Part shown: in pieces, positions 7,377 to 16,661 of the stretch | Layout: each line of letters begins with the position of its first letter | Position numbering within the stretch: position 1 is the first letter of the stretch | Assembly (NCBI GenBank): GCA_020633205.1 | Contig: JACKEB010000018.1 | Coordinates: forward strand, 299,234 to 363,233 | DNA length: 64,000 nt | DNA from: Polyangiaceae bacterium | Lineage (GTDB): Bacteria; Myxococcota_A; Polyangia; Polyangiales; Polyangiaceae | Direction of reading: 5' to 3' | Position numbers and translations under genes: made by a program | Notes under the pieces: generated by a model | Told to the model about the DNA's origin: nothing | Seen by the model: the letters and a program-made list of their open reading frames with translations, nothing else | Database searches by the model: none

Positions 7377-8576
7377 GTGACAACCGAGCAGGGGCTGGTC
7401 GCCCGCCACGCTGAAGAGCTGAGGCGGGCGGTCGAGGATGCGAGCCGTGGTCTGGTCCAACGCGAGTCGTTGGTCGAGCTGGTCGTGCTGTGTGCCGTCG
7501 CGCGTGAGCACTTGTTGGTGATTGGTCCGCCTGGCACCGCCAAGAGCGAAGCCGTGCGGCGCATCGCCCGACGCTTGGGCGGCGGCTACTTCGAGTACCT
7601 GGTTGGTCGCTTCACCGAACCAACGGAGATCTTCGGGCCAATCAACCTGCAGAAACTCAAGCAAGGTGTGGTCGAGGCGGAGACCCGCGGGATGCTGCCA
7701 GAGGCAGACATCGCCTTCCTGGATGAGGTCTTCCTCGGTTCGACGGCAATCTTGAACACCTTGCTCGCCATCTTGAACGAGCGCCGGTTTCGTCGCGGGC
7801 ACACCGACCTCCACTGCCCGCTCAGAGTTTGTGTCGGTGCCGCGAACAGTCTCCCGGAGGAAACACAACTCGCAGCCTTCGCCGATCGCTTCTTGGTGCG
7901 GCAGTTCGTGGAACCTGTGGGGGACACGAGCCTGGAGGCGTTGCTCGAAGCTGGTTGGTCGCTTGGAGCCGCGGCTCCCAAGCCAGCGCCAAAGCAAGCG
8001 CTCGAGGCCTTGGACGGCTTGAGTAAGGCAGCGCTCGCCCTCGACCTGGCTCCTGTGCGTGCGGATATGGCCCACGCGGTGCGTCTGCTTCGCCGCGCCG
8101 GCATCGAGTGGACGGATCGTCGCATTGTGCGCTCCCAGCGCTTGGTCGCGGCGAGTGCGGTGCTGGCTGGCCGCGCTGAGGTCAGTCGAGCGGACCTGTG
8201 GCCGTTGATCTTCGCGCTTCCGACCGCGGAGGCGCAGGCGGCGGGGCGTGAGGTGCTCGCGGAGCTCTTGAGCGAGTCGCAAAACACCAGCCTGTTGAGC
8301 GCAGCGCTCGAGAGCTCTCTGGGAGCGCGGGCGCGAGCAGGACGCCTGCTGCGAGACGGTCGCGCGCTGCTAGACGATCGCCAAGCGGCGGCTGACCGCG
8401 GCGCCTGGCGCCTGGCGGTGGAAAACCTTGCGCGCGACATCGACGCCAGTTTTGGCAGTCAGAACCTCGAACCTGAGCTGCAGGCCCTGCGAGAAGAGGT
8501 GGTCAAGGTTTTGGGAGAGCAGCAGGCAACAGATGCCGCTGACGACGTGACTGGAGCGCCAGGTGGAGCCGGCTGA
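7377..8576 (+). CDS. MoxR-family AAA+ ATPase of a MoxR-vWA-bpX ternary system
   Basis: 399 aa from a GTG start. Walker A is LLVIGPPGTAKSEAVR (residues about 42-57) and Walker B IAFLDEVFLGS, followed by sensor-1 VCVGAANSLPEE; these place it in the MoxR/RavA branch of AAA+ proteins, which remodel partners together with vWA proteins. Its stop lies inside the next gene (14-bp overlap), and the next two junctions also overlap, so all four proteins are probably made in fixed ratio. The partners are bpX-type and beta-propeller proteins rather than the common vWA chaperone pair, which defines the ternary conflict-type systems. Confidence 0.92.
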   Translation: MTTEQGLVARHAEELRRAVEDASRGLVQRESLVELVVLCAVAREHLLVIGPPGTAKSEAVRRIARRLGGGYFEYLVGRFTEPTEIFGPINLQKLKQGVVEAETRGMLPEADIAFLDEVFLGSTAILNTLLAILNERRFRRGHTDLHCPLRVCVGAANSLPEETQLAAFADRFLVRQFVEPVGDTSLEALLEAGWSLGAAAPKPAPKQALEALDGLSKAALALDLAPVRADMAHAVRLLRRAGIEWTDRRIVRSQRLVAASAVLAGRAEVSRADLWPLIFALPTAEAQAAGREVLAELLSESQNTSLLSAALESSLGARARAGRLLRDGRALLDDRQAAADRGAWRLAVENLARDIDASFGSQNLEPELQALREEVVKVLGEQQATDAADDVTGAPGGAG

Positions 8577-9057
8577 GCTTCCTCGTAGCTTCCTCGCCCA
8601 GCGCAGCCGGCTACGCCAGGCGCCGCTGGAGCCACTTGCGGTGATGGCGAGCGGGCCGACCGTAGCGGTGCTGCTGGAGCAGCTGTTGACCTGGCCCGAG
8701 CAGAGCCAAACTGGCGAGCGTTGCCTCGCGGATCTGCGCGCAGCGCGCACGGCGGACACCCTCTTCCTACTCGGTGAGACCCGGAGCTTGCCGTGGGTCG
8801 ACGGCGTGCGCTACCTGGGCCGTGACGTCGAAGCTCCAGACTTGCTGCTACCGACGGACGCGGAGCCCGCGCTACCCCTCGCGTGGTTTCGCGCGGCGCT
8901 CGCCCGCGGTGCTGCTACCCACGCCGGCGCCGAACCTCCCTTCGCAATCTGTTTCGCGCCGCCGCGGATCGTTAGCTTGGCGGCAGCGCGGGCGCTTTGC
9001 CGTGAGGATCTGCTTCACTGGCGCGCAGAACTCGAGAGGAGTCACGACGCTCCGTGA
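8563..9057 (+). CDS. bpX5-like small protein of the MoxR-vWA-beta-propeller system
   Basis: 164 aa from GTG 8563, overlapping moxR by 14 bp and the next gene by 4 bp. No enzymatic motif. The pattern PLEPLAVMASGPTVAVLLEQ then LPWVDGVRYLGRDVEAPDLL and PTDAEPALP matches what I know of the bpX5 domain (MoxR-vWA-beta-propeller ternary system), a small accessory module found only beside these ATPases. The assignment is from recalled family consensus and genome context; a profile search would settle it. Confidence 0.65.
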   Translation: MEPAELPRSFLAQRSRLRQAPLEPLAVMASGPTVAVLLEQLLTWPEQSQTGERCLADLRAARTADTLFLLGETRSLPWVDGVRYLGRDVEAPDLLLPTDAEPALPLAWFRAALARGAATHAGAEPPFAICFAPPRIVSLAAARALCREDLLHWRAELERSHDAP

Positions 9058-10847
9058 GCGCTCTGCCGCCCGCGCTGCGGCCATGGGCCGAACAGCTCGC
9101 GCCGTTCGAAGCGGAGGTCGCTCGCGTGCTTGGAGGCTATCTGCTGCGCCTCGCCGCGGCGCTCGGCGATCTGGGGCGCGGGCGACGGGGTGACACCGAG
9201 CCGGATGGCTTCGACGGGCTGACGAGTCGTGGCCCCTACGAGCGCCTGCTCGCGAGCGAGTGGTTGCTTCACGACGAGCTGCCTGAGGAGTTCTTGCGCC
9301 GCGCCGCCATGAACGAGCAACTGTTCCTTGAACGGAGCTTCGCGACGCCCCAGCGGAGTCGTCACGTTTTCGTGTTGCTCGACACAGGATGCGAACAGCT
9401 CGGGGCGCCACGGTTGGTGCACCTGGCGTGGCTGATCTTGCAGAAGCAGCGCGCCGACGCGGCGCACGCGTCGTTCTCCTGGGGTGTGATCCAGGAACCA
9501 GAGGTCGTGCATCAAGAGCTTGCGCCAAGCCGTGTGGAGCGGATGCTGCGTGATTCTCCGTTTCGGCTCCCAGCGCGCAACGAGCTCGAGCACTGGGCGT
9601 TCACAATCAAGGCACTGAGCGGGACCGAGGAGTCCGAGGTGTGGCGCGTCGGCGGGCGTCACCTGCTCTCCCTGGATTGCGAACCAGAGTCATTCGTCTT
9701 GTGCGTCGAGCCGGAGGTGACGCGGGAGAGCCAATCCCGACTTACGGTGCGCTGCTATGCGTCCGGGCGCTATCAAAGCCCGCAGCGGACGCTGCATCTC
9801 GATTTGCCCGAGTCAAGGCTGGCAGTCCGTATCCTTAGGGAACCAATGGCGCGCGCAGCGGTGAGCGCGCCAGCTCGCGGCGCGCCAATCGCCACCAGCG
9901 ACGGCGTCGTCTTGCATGCGGATCAGCGCAGGGCTTGGGCACTTACTCAAGAGGGCACGCTGATGACGCTGCACATCCCGCAGTCCGTGCGGGAACCTGC
10001 GGCGCCTGTACGCTTCACCCAGCTGGCTCGGCACGGTACGCCCGTGGCGGTTGGCTACTCGCCGTCACGTAAGCGTGGCGTGGCGCTGTGCGTGAACTCG
10101 TACGGGCGCGCGGTGCTGGTCGTGATCGGCAAACAGGGCGGCGTCATGGAAACGCAGCAGCTAGGCGGTGACGGTGTTTCGGCCGAGGTGCGTTACGGCG
10201 CGCCGCTGGGGCAGCTGTTCTTGGCGCGGAGCGACCTTGGCCTGTCTCGTTCGGAGCGCGCGGAGAGCGAGGAGTTCCTCTGTGTGTTTGGTGACCGGCT
10301 TTTCCACGTGGCTTGGGGGGCATGCAACCAGCTGGATGTCGAGGACATCCTGGGCTTTGCACCCGCGCACTACGGCGTGCTGCTCGCCGTTTGGAAGGAC
10401 AAGGCGGTCCGTGTGGTGAAGGCCAAGCTGTCCGAAGCGTGGGCGGTCGAGTATGCCCAGCTCGGTTCCGTGCTGGAAGACGTAGGTGGCCGGGTGTTGC
10501 TCTCTCCGGAGCCGATGCACCCACGGCGCGCGTACCTGAATACCTCGGGGAAATGGATAGTGCGTGATGCCGGGCTGCAGGTGGAGTTGCCTGTGCCCGA
10601 GGGCGCAGGCCCCTGCGCCGTGCTTCACGGGGCTCGAGGGCCAGAGCTCTTGGCCATCGGGAAAGACCCCTGCCGTCTCTTCCGGATCAGCATGGATGGC
10701 TCGTCGCTGCTGTTGCGCTTCAAGCGTCGAATCGTCGACCTCGAGGCAAGTCAAGACAGGTTGGTTGTGCTGACGGAGGCCGGTCAGCTCTTCGCCTACC
10801 AGCTCAATCCGCTGGCACAGTTGGTCCACTATGAGCCTGGAGCCTGA
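9054..10847 (+). CDS. Degenerate vWA-like plus beta-propeller protein of the ternary system
   Basis: 597 aa, GTG start overlapping the previous stop (4 bp). Residues about 90-200 look like a vWA fold: strand HVFVLLDTGCEQLG, then helix LVHLAWLILQKQRAD and strand ASFSWGVI. The metal-binding MIDAS pattern DxSxS is not kept (D-T-G-C-E), so metal-dependent binding is probably lost. From about residue 260 to the end, beta-strand repeats of about 40-50 residues (VVLHADQRRAWALTQEGTL, FRISMDGSSLLLRF) suggest a beta-propeller. In ternary systems these proteins are proposed to sense or gate an effector; no effector enzyme domain is visible here. Confidence 0.65.
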   Translation: MSALPPALRPWAEQLAPFEAEVARVLGGYLLRLAAALGDLGRGRRGDTEPDGFDGLTSRGPYERLLASEWLLHDELPEEFLRRAAMNEQLFLERSFATPQRSRHVFVLLDTGCEQLGAPRLVHLAWLILQKQRADAAHASFSWGVIQEPEVVHQELAPSRVERMLRDSPFRLPARNELEHWAFTIKALSGTEESEVWRVGGRHLLSLDCEPESFVLCVEPEVTRESQSRLTVRCYASGRYQSPQRTLHLDLPESRLAVRILREPMARAAVSAPARGAPIATSDGVVLHADQRRAWALTQEGTLMTLHIPQSVREPAAPVRFTQLARHGTPVAVGYSPSRKRGVALCVNSYGRAVLVVIGKQGGVMETQQLGGDGVSAEVRYGAPLGQLFLARSDLGLSRSERAESEEFLCVFGDRLFHVAWGACNQLDVEDILGFAPAHYGVLLAVWKDKAVRVVKAKLSEAWAVEYAQLGSVLEDVGGRVLLSPEPMHPRRAYLNTSGKWIVRDAGLQVELPVPEGAGPCAVLHGARGPELLAIGKDPCRLFRISMDGSSLLLRFKRRIVDLEASQDRLVVLTEAGQLFAYQLNPLAQLVHYEPGA

Positions 10848-13845
10848 ATCCGTGCAGGATCTGACCCAGCTCGTTCGTTCGCCTCACTTGACGCACCGCG
10901 GGTCGGTGCTAGCGGACGGTTTCCTTATGGATATGGATCTCTCGGGGGTGGGGGAGGTGCGCCGTAGGGTCGCCGAGCTGACAGCCGTCGCGAGGCTCTT
11001 CGAGCTCCCCGGCCAGTTGTTGGTCGTGCTCCGTCGCCCGATGCGCCTGGACTCGGCGCGCGCGCCAGGGCTCGTTTTGGTCGACTACGGTGGCTGGCTC
11101 TCTGGACTGCCCCTTCGCGAGGCCGCGCTGCGGCAGCTTGGAACGCCAGCGGCTGGCGGCGCCTTGCTAGTCGTGCGCGCTGGAAGAGTTGAGACGCAGG
11201 TGCTGAGCGAACTCAACCTCGTGGATCCCAGCGAGTGGGTCGACTTGAGCGCCTTCGAGTGGCAGGTGGCTCAACCGCTACGACAGGTGCCGGCGCGCGA
11301 GGCTCCCGAGCCCGGACTCGCGAAAGCTTCCGAGCCCGAGTTGCTCGGTAGCGCCGGGATAGTCATCTCCGCGAGGCAAGGTGCAGCGCTACTGGCCCAG
11401 CGCCAGGCCGCGCTCGGTTCGGCGCGCAGCGTGCGCGAGGTGCTGGAAGCTCGGGCGGCGAGCGAGAGCCAAGATGAGTTTTCTACGTGGGACGTCGCTT
11501 CCGGGGCGTCGGGCCCAGCGCGCTTGACCCTTCGCGTGAAAACTGCGCGCCTACTGGCGCGTCTCTTGACGTTCCTTGCGCATTTCATCCGGCCCAGGAG
11601 TGACTCTGAGATGCGAGCGCTCCCACGCAGGGCGTCCGGGGTGGATACGGCGTCGGGGGCGGATGCGGCGTGGAGAGGCGACGCGCGGCAGCGTATGAAG
11701 CCCGGCACGCGCGAGCAAGGGCTACCGGACACCGACTACACGCCGCCAGAGCCTTCGTGGCTTCAGCGCTTCTCCCAGAGCTTGCAGGGCTGGGCGGCGC
11801 GTCTCTTGCTGCGGAGTCAGCTCGGAAACGCGTTGATGCGCCGTCAAGCAGATTTCCTGAGGGAAACGCTTGAGTTGCTCGATCGCGGAGAGTGGGATGA
11901 GGCACTGAAGCGGGCGATCCCCCTTGGGGGAGAGGCGAGTGGAGAGCCCAAGCCACCTCCCCTCAGCCTGCCGAGCAAGCGCAGTGAGCTGAGCATCCAA
12001 CCCTGGCGAGCCAACTCGAGAACCAGCTCCTTGGGGCTTCAGGATGACCTGTATGAGGACATCCGCAGGCGCTATCGGCGTGCGTTCGAGGCGTTGGTCG
12101 AACGAGGGGAGATCGAAAAGGCGGCTTTCGTGCTCGCCGAGTTGCTTCACGCCAACGAGGAGGCCGTGTCCTTCCTCGAGCGCCACGAGCGCCTGACCTT
12201 GGCGGCAGAACTCGCCGAAGCCCGAAAGTTGGCGCCCGGCCTCGTCGTGCGCCAGTGGCTGCTTGCCGGTAACCGTGAACGCGCGATGCGCTTGGCGGTC
12301 CGTCACGCGGCGTTCGCGGATGCGATCAGCCGGCTGGAGCAAGGACACCAAGACTTGGCGCTACAGCTCCGCGCCCTGTGGGCCGACCGCCTCGCCAGTG
12401 TCGGGGATTACGTCGGGGCCGTCGACGCCGCGTGGGGCGCGGCAGATCTTCGGCCCTTGGTCAGGCGCTGGGCAGAGCTCGCTGCTCGTGTCGGTGGTGC
12501 TGTTACCGCGCGGATGTTGATACGGCAGGCGAGGTTGGCGCCTCATGAGGCTCAAGTGTGGTTCGAGCGCGTCGACGTGCTTAGCTCCGAGCTTCCAGAG
12601 CGCGGGGAGGACGACTCCGTCTGGCTGACGTTGCGCACCCTGGCTGAAGAGCTAGTGAGTGGTGCTGACAGCCGCGCGACGTGGCCCCTCCCCAAACAGG
12701 AGGCCGTGAGTCTCGCGCGCCTACTCGCCCCGCGTTTGCTGTCCGCTCTGGGGCGACGCGGCGAGGAGGTTCCTGGTCGTGGCACGGAACTCAGAGACTT
12801 GTTCACGTTGTGTGAGGATCCGGTGCTCGACTTCAGTTTGTCCAACGCGAAGGGACATGGGCGCAAGTCACCGGCGCCGCGCGTCTTGAGCATCGAACGC
12901 GGGATTGCGGAGGTTGGCTCGCTGCGCGTTCATGACGCCGTCGTACTGCCGGGAGGAAGCTACCTCGTCGCTCTCGGCGAGATTGGGCTCTGGGTGGTCA
13001 CTCCTCGCGGCAAGGTCACTCAGCGTTTTGCCGAGCCGACAGAGCGCATCGTGATGTCACGCCACGGGGATCGAGCCATCTTGCTCGCCAAGCGTGGGGA
13101 AGTGTGGCGTCTGTCTCGGCTCGACCTGGTGGCGCGCCGTATTCAGCCGTGGCGCGACGCACGAATCGACGTCTATGCGGCGGAGTTCGACGGTCAGACC
13201 TGGTTGGTAGGACGCAGTGATCAAGCAGGCAGTGAGCAAACGAACTCCGCAGAGCTGCTGGCCATCGACGTGACGCGAGAGTGGGAGGCGGAGTCGCTGC
13301 TGCGGTGCACCGGGGTCATTCTTGCAATCACTGCAGGCGCTGAGTGTATCCGGGCGGTAATTGGAGGAGCGCAACCAGAGGTGTGGGAGTACGACCTTTC
13401 AGGCTTGACCCTACGAAGGCGCACCGCCTTGCCGGATCTGGGGGAGGTGATCCGCGCCACGGTAGGTACGGACGGAGAAGTGTGCGTCGCCGTCCAGAGC
13501 CAGGCGACAGAGTTCAAGGGGTACGCCGTCAAGGTGTTCACCCCTAGAAGTGGGACACGCTACGTCTTCCCTGAGTCGCCCAGCGTTGGCATTCCGGTCC
13601 TGGGGCGACGGCTCGCTGTGCCTGTGACTGAGGAGCGTTCCTTCGTCGGATATGTATTCGATCTCAGCGCACTCACCGTCGGATCACACCAAGTTCAGGT
13701 GCGTCTCGAAGGGCGTACCGCCACCCCCAGGGGTTCCATGCGGCTCTGCGGCGAGCAGTTGCTAGTTTTTGATGACTACGGCCGCTTGCTGCACTGCGAT
13801 TTGGCGCAGCGGCGGCTCGTGGAGGAACTGCGGCTGACGCTGTAG
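10831..13845 (+). CDS. bpX6-like plus helical repeat plus beta-propeller protein of the ternary system
   Basis: 1004 aa, ATG start overlapping the previous gene by 17 bp. The N-terminal 150 residues (LTHRGSVLADGFLMDMDLSG, FELPGQLLVVLRRPMRL, LVDPSEWVDLSAFEW) fit the bpX6 module of MoxR-vWA-beta-propeller systems. Residues about 200-420 are low-complexity and basic, with one hydrophobic stretch (LARLLTFLAHFIRP). Residues 410-640 are TPR-like helices (LVERGEIEKAAFVLAELL, LLAGNRERAMRLAVRHAAF). The last 330 residues form a beta-propeller (VLPGGSYLVALGEIGLWVV, AILLAKRGEVWRLSRLDL). Largest member and the likely scaffold or sensor of the complex. Confidence 0.7.
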   Translation: MSLEPESVQDLTQLVRSPHLTHRGSVLADGFLMDMDLSGVGEVRRRVAELTAVARLFELPGQLLVVLRRPMRLDSARAPGLVLVDYGGWLSGLPLREAALRQLGTPAAGGALLVVRAGRVETQVLSELNLVDPSEWVDLSAFEWQVAQPLRQVPAREAPEPGLAKASEPELLGSAGIVISARQGAALLAQRQAALGSARSVREVLEARAASESQDEFSTWDVASGASGPARLTLRVKTARLLARLLTFLAHFIRPRSDSEMRALPRRASGVDTASGADAAWRGDARQRMKPGTREQGLPDTDYTPPEPSWLQRFSQSLQGWAARLLLRSQLGNALMRRQADFLRETLELLDRGEWDEALKRAIPLGGEASGEPKPPPLSLPSKRSELSIQPWRANSRTSSLGLQDDLYEDIRRRYRRAFEALVERGEIEKAAFVLAELLHANEEAVSFLERHERLTLAAELAEARKLAPGLVVRQWLLAGNRERAMRLAVRHAAFADAISRLEQGHQDLALQLRALWADRLASVGDYVGAVDAAWGAADLRPLVRRWAELAARVGGAVTARMLIRQARLAPHEAQVWFERVDVLSSELPERGEDDSVWLTLRTLAEELVSGADSRATWPLPKQEAVSLARLLAPRLLSALGRRGEEVPGRGTELRDLFTLCEDPVLDFSLSNAKGHGRKSPAPRVLSIERGIAEVGSLRVHDAVVLPGGSYLVALGEIGLWVVTPRGKVTQRFAEPTERIVMSRHGDRAILLAKRGEVWRLSRLDLVARRIQPWRDARIDVYAAEFDGQTWLVGRSDQAGSEQTNSAELLAIDVTREWEAESLLRCTGVILAITAGAECIRAVIGGAQPEVWEYDLSGLTLRRRTALPDLGEVIRATVGTDGEVCVAVQSQATEFKGYAVKVFTPRSGTRYVFPESPSVGIPVLGRRLAVPVTEERSFVGYVFDLSALTVGSHQVQVRLEGRTATPRGSMRLCGEQLLVFDDYGRLLHCDLAQRRLVEELRLTL

Positions 13846-13948
13846 CGAGGCGCTAGCCCGAAGTTCGAGCAACGCTCCCCGGATTGGGCAAATCTGAGCA
13901 GTGATTCCCGTGTGCTTTCCTTGGGTTTCGCACTAACGTGGTGAGACG

Positions 13949-15032
13949 GTGGGAGCGGCAGGCAAACCGACGCGCGGCTGGGTGAGCCTTCTGATTGGGG
14001 GCGTCGCGTGGGCTGCTTTTGCCTCTCCGGCTGACGCTCAGAGCGCTGCTTCGCTCATGGTGCTGCGTGAGGCAGACGCCCTCAGCTGTCCCGGGCACGA
14101 TCAGCTCGTTGCGCGTTGAGTCCTTGCTCGAGCGACCGTTCGGGGCAGCGACGCAGGACCCGGTCACGCTACTCGTGCACTTCAAGCGCTCGCCTGCGGG
14201 CCTCGAGGCCGTCGTCACGATGAGCGGTGCGCGTAGGGGGATTCGCCGAATCCACACGGATGCGCAACCTGGCAGCTCCGGTGAGTGCGAAGAGCTTGGG
14301 GGCGCAGCTGCGTTGGCGATCAGCATGCTCCTCGACCCGACGCTGTCGCCGGTCGATGAGCCTTTGCCTGGCTCCCCCTATGACACGATGCAGGGCGAAG
14401 ACCTGCCGCCTTCGCCGTACCCAGTGGTGCCACCAGACTTGGCGCCCCAGCTCATCGCGCCGCCGCTGCCAGCCGCCGCGCCCTTGCCCGGCGAAGAACG
14501 CGACGGTCGCCGTTTGCCGCTCGAGACACCGGATTGGTACTTTGGCTTGGGGCCCGCCGAAAGCGACGGTCTGGTTGGCGGGCAGGTCTTCGGTCTCGGA
14601 GCGTCCCTTGGAATTTTCCTTGGGGATAATGTGAGGGTGGGAATGCTGGGCCGCAAGTTCGCGGTTCGTACCCAGGCTCTTGGTGACGGAGAAGTGGAGA
14701 TCGGTCTGACCCAGGTCGGACTGGAAGGCTGCTATTTCGGCGGCGAACGACCGTTGCAGCTCGGCGTTTGCGGCGCACTCCTGGGCGGCGCCATCCGTGG
14801 AGAAGCGTTTAATTTCCGCGAGGTATCATCTGCCACTCACCCCTGGTTCGGTGCGGAGGCTGGCGTCGCCGCCCTCTGGAGCTTTGCGCCGGGGCTCTGG
14901 CTCGGCGGGGACCTGCGCTTGGTGGCGCCTCTCAATGACGATCGCTTCGTCGTGCGTGGGGTGGGGGAGCTAACCCCCGGAAATCGTTTCGGCCAATCGG
15001 CTCAGATTGCGCTCGGATTTCGCGTCGAGTGA
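13949..15032 (+). pseudogene. Exported outer-membrane-type protein with an internal 2-bp frameshift
   Basis: Frame A starts at GTG 13949 (or GTG 13982) and encodes a convincing signal peptide (SLLIGGVAWAAFASPADAQS) and then ADALSCPGHDQLVAR before a TGA at 14117-14119. Frame B continues at once with VESLLERPFGAATQDPVTLL and runs to 15032. Restoring one CG in GCGCG at 14111-14115 fuses the two into ...LVARVESLLERP..., a natural sequence. The C-terminal 180 residues (LGASLGIFLGDNVRVGML, GEVEIGLTQVGLEGCYFG, ending ALGFRVE) look like a porin-like barrel. Either a recent pseudogene, a phase-variable CG run or a sequencing error. Confidence 0.75.
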
Positions 15033-15142
15033 TCGCGTGGCCAAACTAGGTACACTCACACTTACTGCGCGATTCTTGGCTGTGGCGCTGCGCGAAACCT
15101 TCGCGTATCCCTGCCGGGCGGTCCTCGCCGCAGGTCGATCCA

Positions 15143-15757
15143 ATGACAGAAAGCCGTGATTTCCAACGCTTCTACCAGGAGCACGTCGCGTTCGCGTGGC
15201 GCTCGCTGGTGCGCTTGGGAGTCCCAGATGCTGACCTTCCCGACTTGCTCCAGGAGGCGTTTCTGGTCGCGTACCGGCGCTTGCCCGAGTTTGCGGGACG
15301 CTCGAAGGAGAGCACCTGGCTGTTTGGGATCTGCTTCAACGTCGCCCGCAACCACCGCCGTCACTTGGCGCGGCGGGAGTCCGTCGGGGAGGGCCAGGAC
15401 GTCGCTGACAGCCCTGGTAGTCACGACGGGCGCCGCGCTCAGAGCCGGCGCGACAAGCTGAGCTTGGTGTCTCGGATCCTCGGTCGGCTGCCAGAGGAGC
15501 AGTCATTGGTGTTCTCCCTGTTCGAGATCGAAGGCTTCTCCGGAGAGGAGATCGCTCAGCTGCTCGACCTGCCGGTTGGCACGGTGCGCTCGCGTCTGCG
15601 GCTCGCGCGGGCTGCTTTTCGTGCGGAGCTGGGCCTGAGCGATCCTGATACGCCAGCGACGGGGGTCCCCGCTCCCATGCGAAATCCCGCCGTGGTCGAA
15701 GGCAGCGACCAAGCACTGCCGACGAGTGCGCTCGCAAAGGAGACGAACGATGTCTGA
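15143..15757 (+). CDS. ECF-type RNA polymerase sigma factor
   Basis: 204 aa. Region 2 (FQRFYQEHVAFAWRSLVRLG, LLQEAFLVAYRRLPEF, STWLFGICFNVARNHRR) and region 4 (LGRLPEEQSLVFSLFEIEGF, SGEEIAQLLDLPVGTVRSRL) are both complete, giving -10 and -35 recognition. A Pro/Ala-rich tail of about 30 residues follows. Its stop overlaps the start of the next gene (ATG at 15750 within the last codons), so the two are coupled and the partner is probably its regulator, as in sigma/anti-sigma pairs common in Polyangia. Confidence 0.93.
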   Translation: MTESRDFQRFYQEHVAFAWRSLVRLGVPDADLPDLLQEAFLVAYRRLPEFAGRSKESTWLFGICFNVARNHRRHLARRESVGEGQDVADSPGSHDGRRAQSRRDKLSLVSRILGRLPEEQSLVFSLFEIEGFSGEEIAQLLDLPVGTVRSRLRLARAAFRAELGLSDPDTPATGVPAPMRNPAVVEGSDQALPTSALAKETNDV

Positions 15758-16634
15758 CCCGCGGCGCTGGACTGATCCCGAGAGTGAGGCCACGACGCTC
15801 GAACGCGTGCTGATCCAAGGTGAGGCGATCAGCGGTCCAAGCGAGCAGGTGGTGAGCGGCGTTTGGACGAAGCTCTCCGCATCGCTGCCTGTGGCCGGCG
15901 TGGTTGGCGGCAGCGCAGCTGGAGGCGGCAGCGCGGCAGGAGGCGGCAGCGCAGCTGGAGGCGGCAGCGCGGCTGGAGGCGGCAGCGCGGCTGGAGGCGG
16001 CAGCGCAGCAGCGGTGAAGGCTGCACACCTCGGCGCGACTGCGAAGGTCGTGACCAGTGGTTCGGCGGGCATAGGCCTCGCAGCGCTGGCGAAGCCGCTC
16101 ATCTTGGGGATCGCGTTGGGGGCAGGCAGTGTGGTGGTGAGCCATGAGGTCAAGCAAGTGACCGAGGAACGCCCGCCTGCGGTCGCTCCGGCTGATTCCG
16201 TGCGGCAAATCGTTCCGAGCAAGACCCAACCGCGACCCGCGGAGCGCCCTGGCGCGACGTCGAAACCAATCGAAGCGACGCCCGAAGCATCACCGACGAA
16301 GAAGCGGAGCAGCGCAGCTGCAGGCGGCGCAGGCCCGACTCCAGAGGCGACCACGCCGAAGGAGCCCGAGAGCCGAGCCAGCCGCTTGGCAGCGGAGCGC
16401 AAGCACCTCGTCGAGGCTCGCGGGCTATTACGAGCCGGTCGTGCAGCGGACTGCTTGGCGCTGCTGGACTCGAGCGCCGGTGTTGGACTCCTGGGGCAGG
16501 AGCGGCTCGTGATCCGCGTGGATGCGCTGATTATGCTGGGCCGCAAAGAGGAAGCGCGGCAGCTGGCTCAAGGACTGATCGTGAAGCATCCGGAGAGCCC
16601 ATACGCTTCCTACTTGGCGCGCGTAACACGCTGA
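15750..16634 (+). CDS. Membrane protein coupled to the ECF sigma factor, with GGGSAA repeats (possible anti-sigma factor)
   Basis: 294 aa from ATG 15750; the frame opens at 15726 but this ATG overlaps the sigma stop and is the natural coupled start. The N-terminal 45 residues are cytosolic-type (PESEATTLERVLIQGE, VWTKLSASLP). Six GGGSAA units follow, then one membrane segment (IGLAALAKPLILGIALGAGS) and a Pro/Ala/Thr-rich linker. The last 80 residues are a TPR-like hairpin (LVEARGLLRAGRAADCLALL, VDALIMLGRKEEARQLAQGL). No ZAS zinc motif is seen, so the anti-sigma role rests on position and topology. Confidence 0.75.
   Translation: MSDPRRWTDPESEATTLERVLIQGEAISGPSEQVVSGVWTKLSASLPVAGVVGGSAAGGGSAAGGGSAAGGGSAAGGGSAAGGGSAAAVKAAHLGATAKVVTSGSAGIGLAALAKPLILGIALGAGSVVVSHEVKQVTEERPPAVAPADSVRQIVPSKTQPRPAERPGATSKPIEATPEASPTKKRSSAAAGGAGPTPEATTPKEPESRASRLAAERKHLVEARGLLRAGRAADCLALLDSSAGVGLLGQERLVIRVDALIMLGRKEEARQLAQGLIVKHPESPYASYLARVTR
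15906..16011 (+). repeat. 18-bp tandem repeat encoding (GGGSAA)6
   Basis: About 5.9 near-identical 18-bp units (GGCGGCAGCGCGGCTGGA and variants) within the sigma-partner gene. Length change by slippage keeps the reading frame, so the flexible linker length is probably variable between strains. Confidence 0.9.
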
Positions 16635-16661
16635 CGCGGCTTTCTCTCCCCCAAAAAGAGA

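Noticed and set aside
7005..8282. 425-codon open frame antisense to the MoxR gene
   Set aside because: Shadow of a gene with Walker A and B motifs; residues are Gln/Arg/His-rich without any domain.
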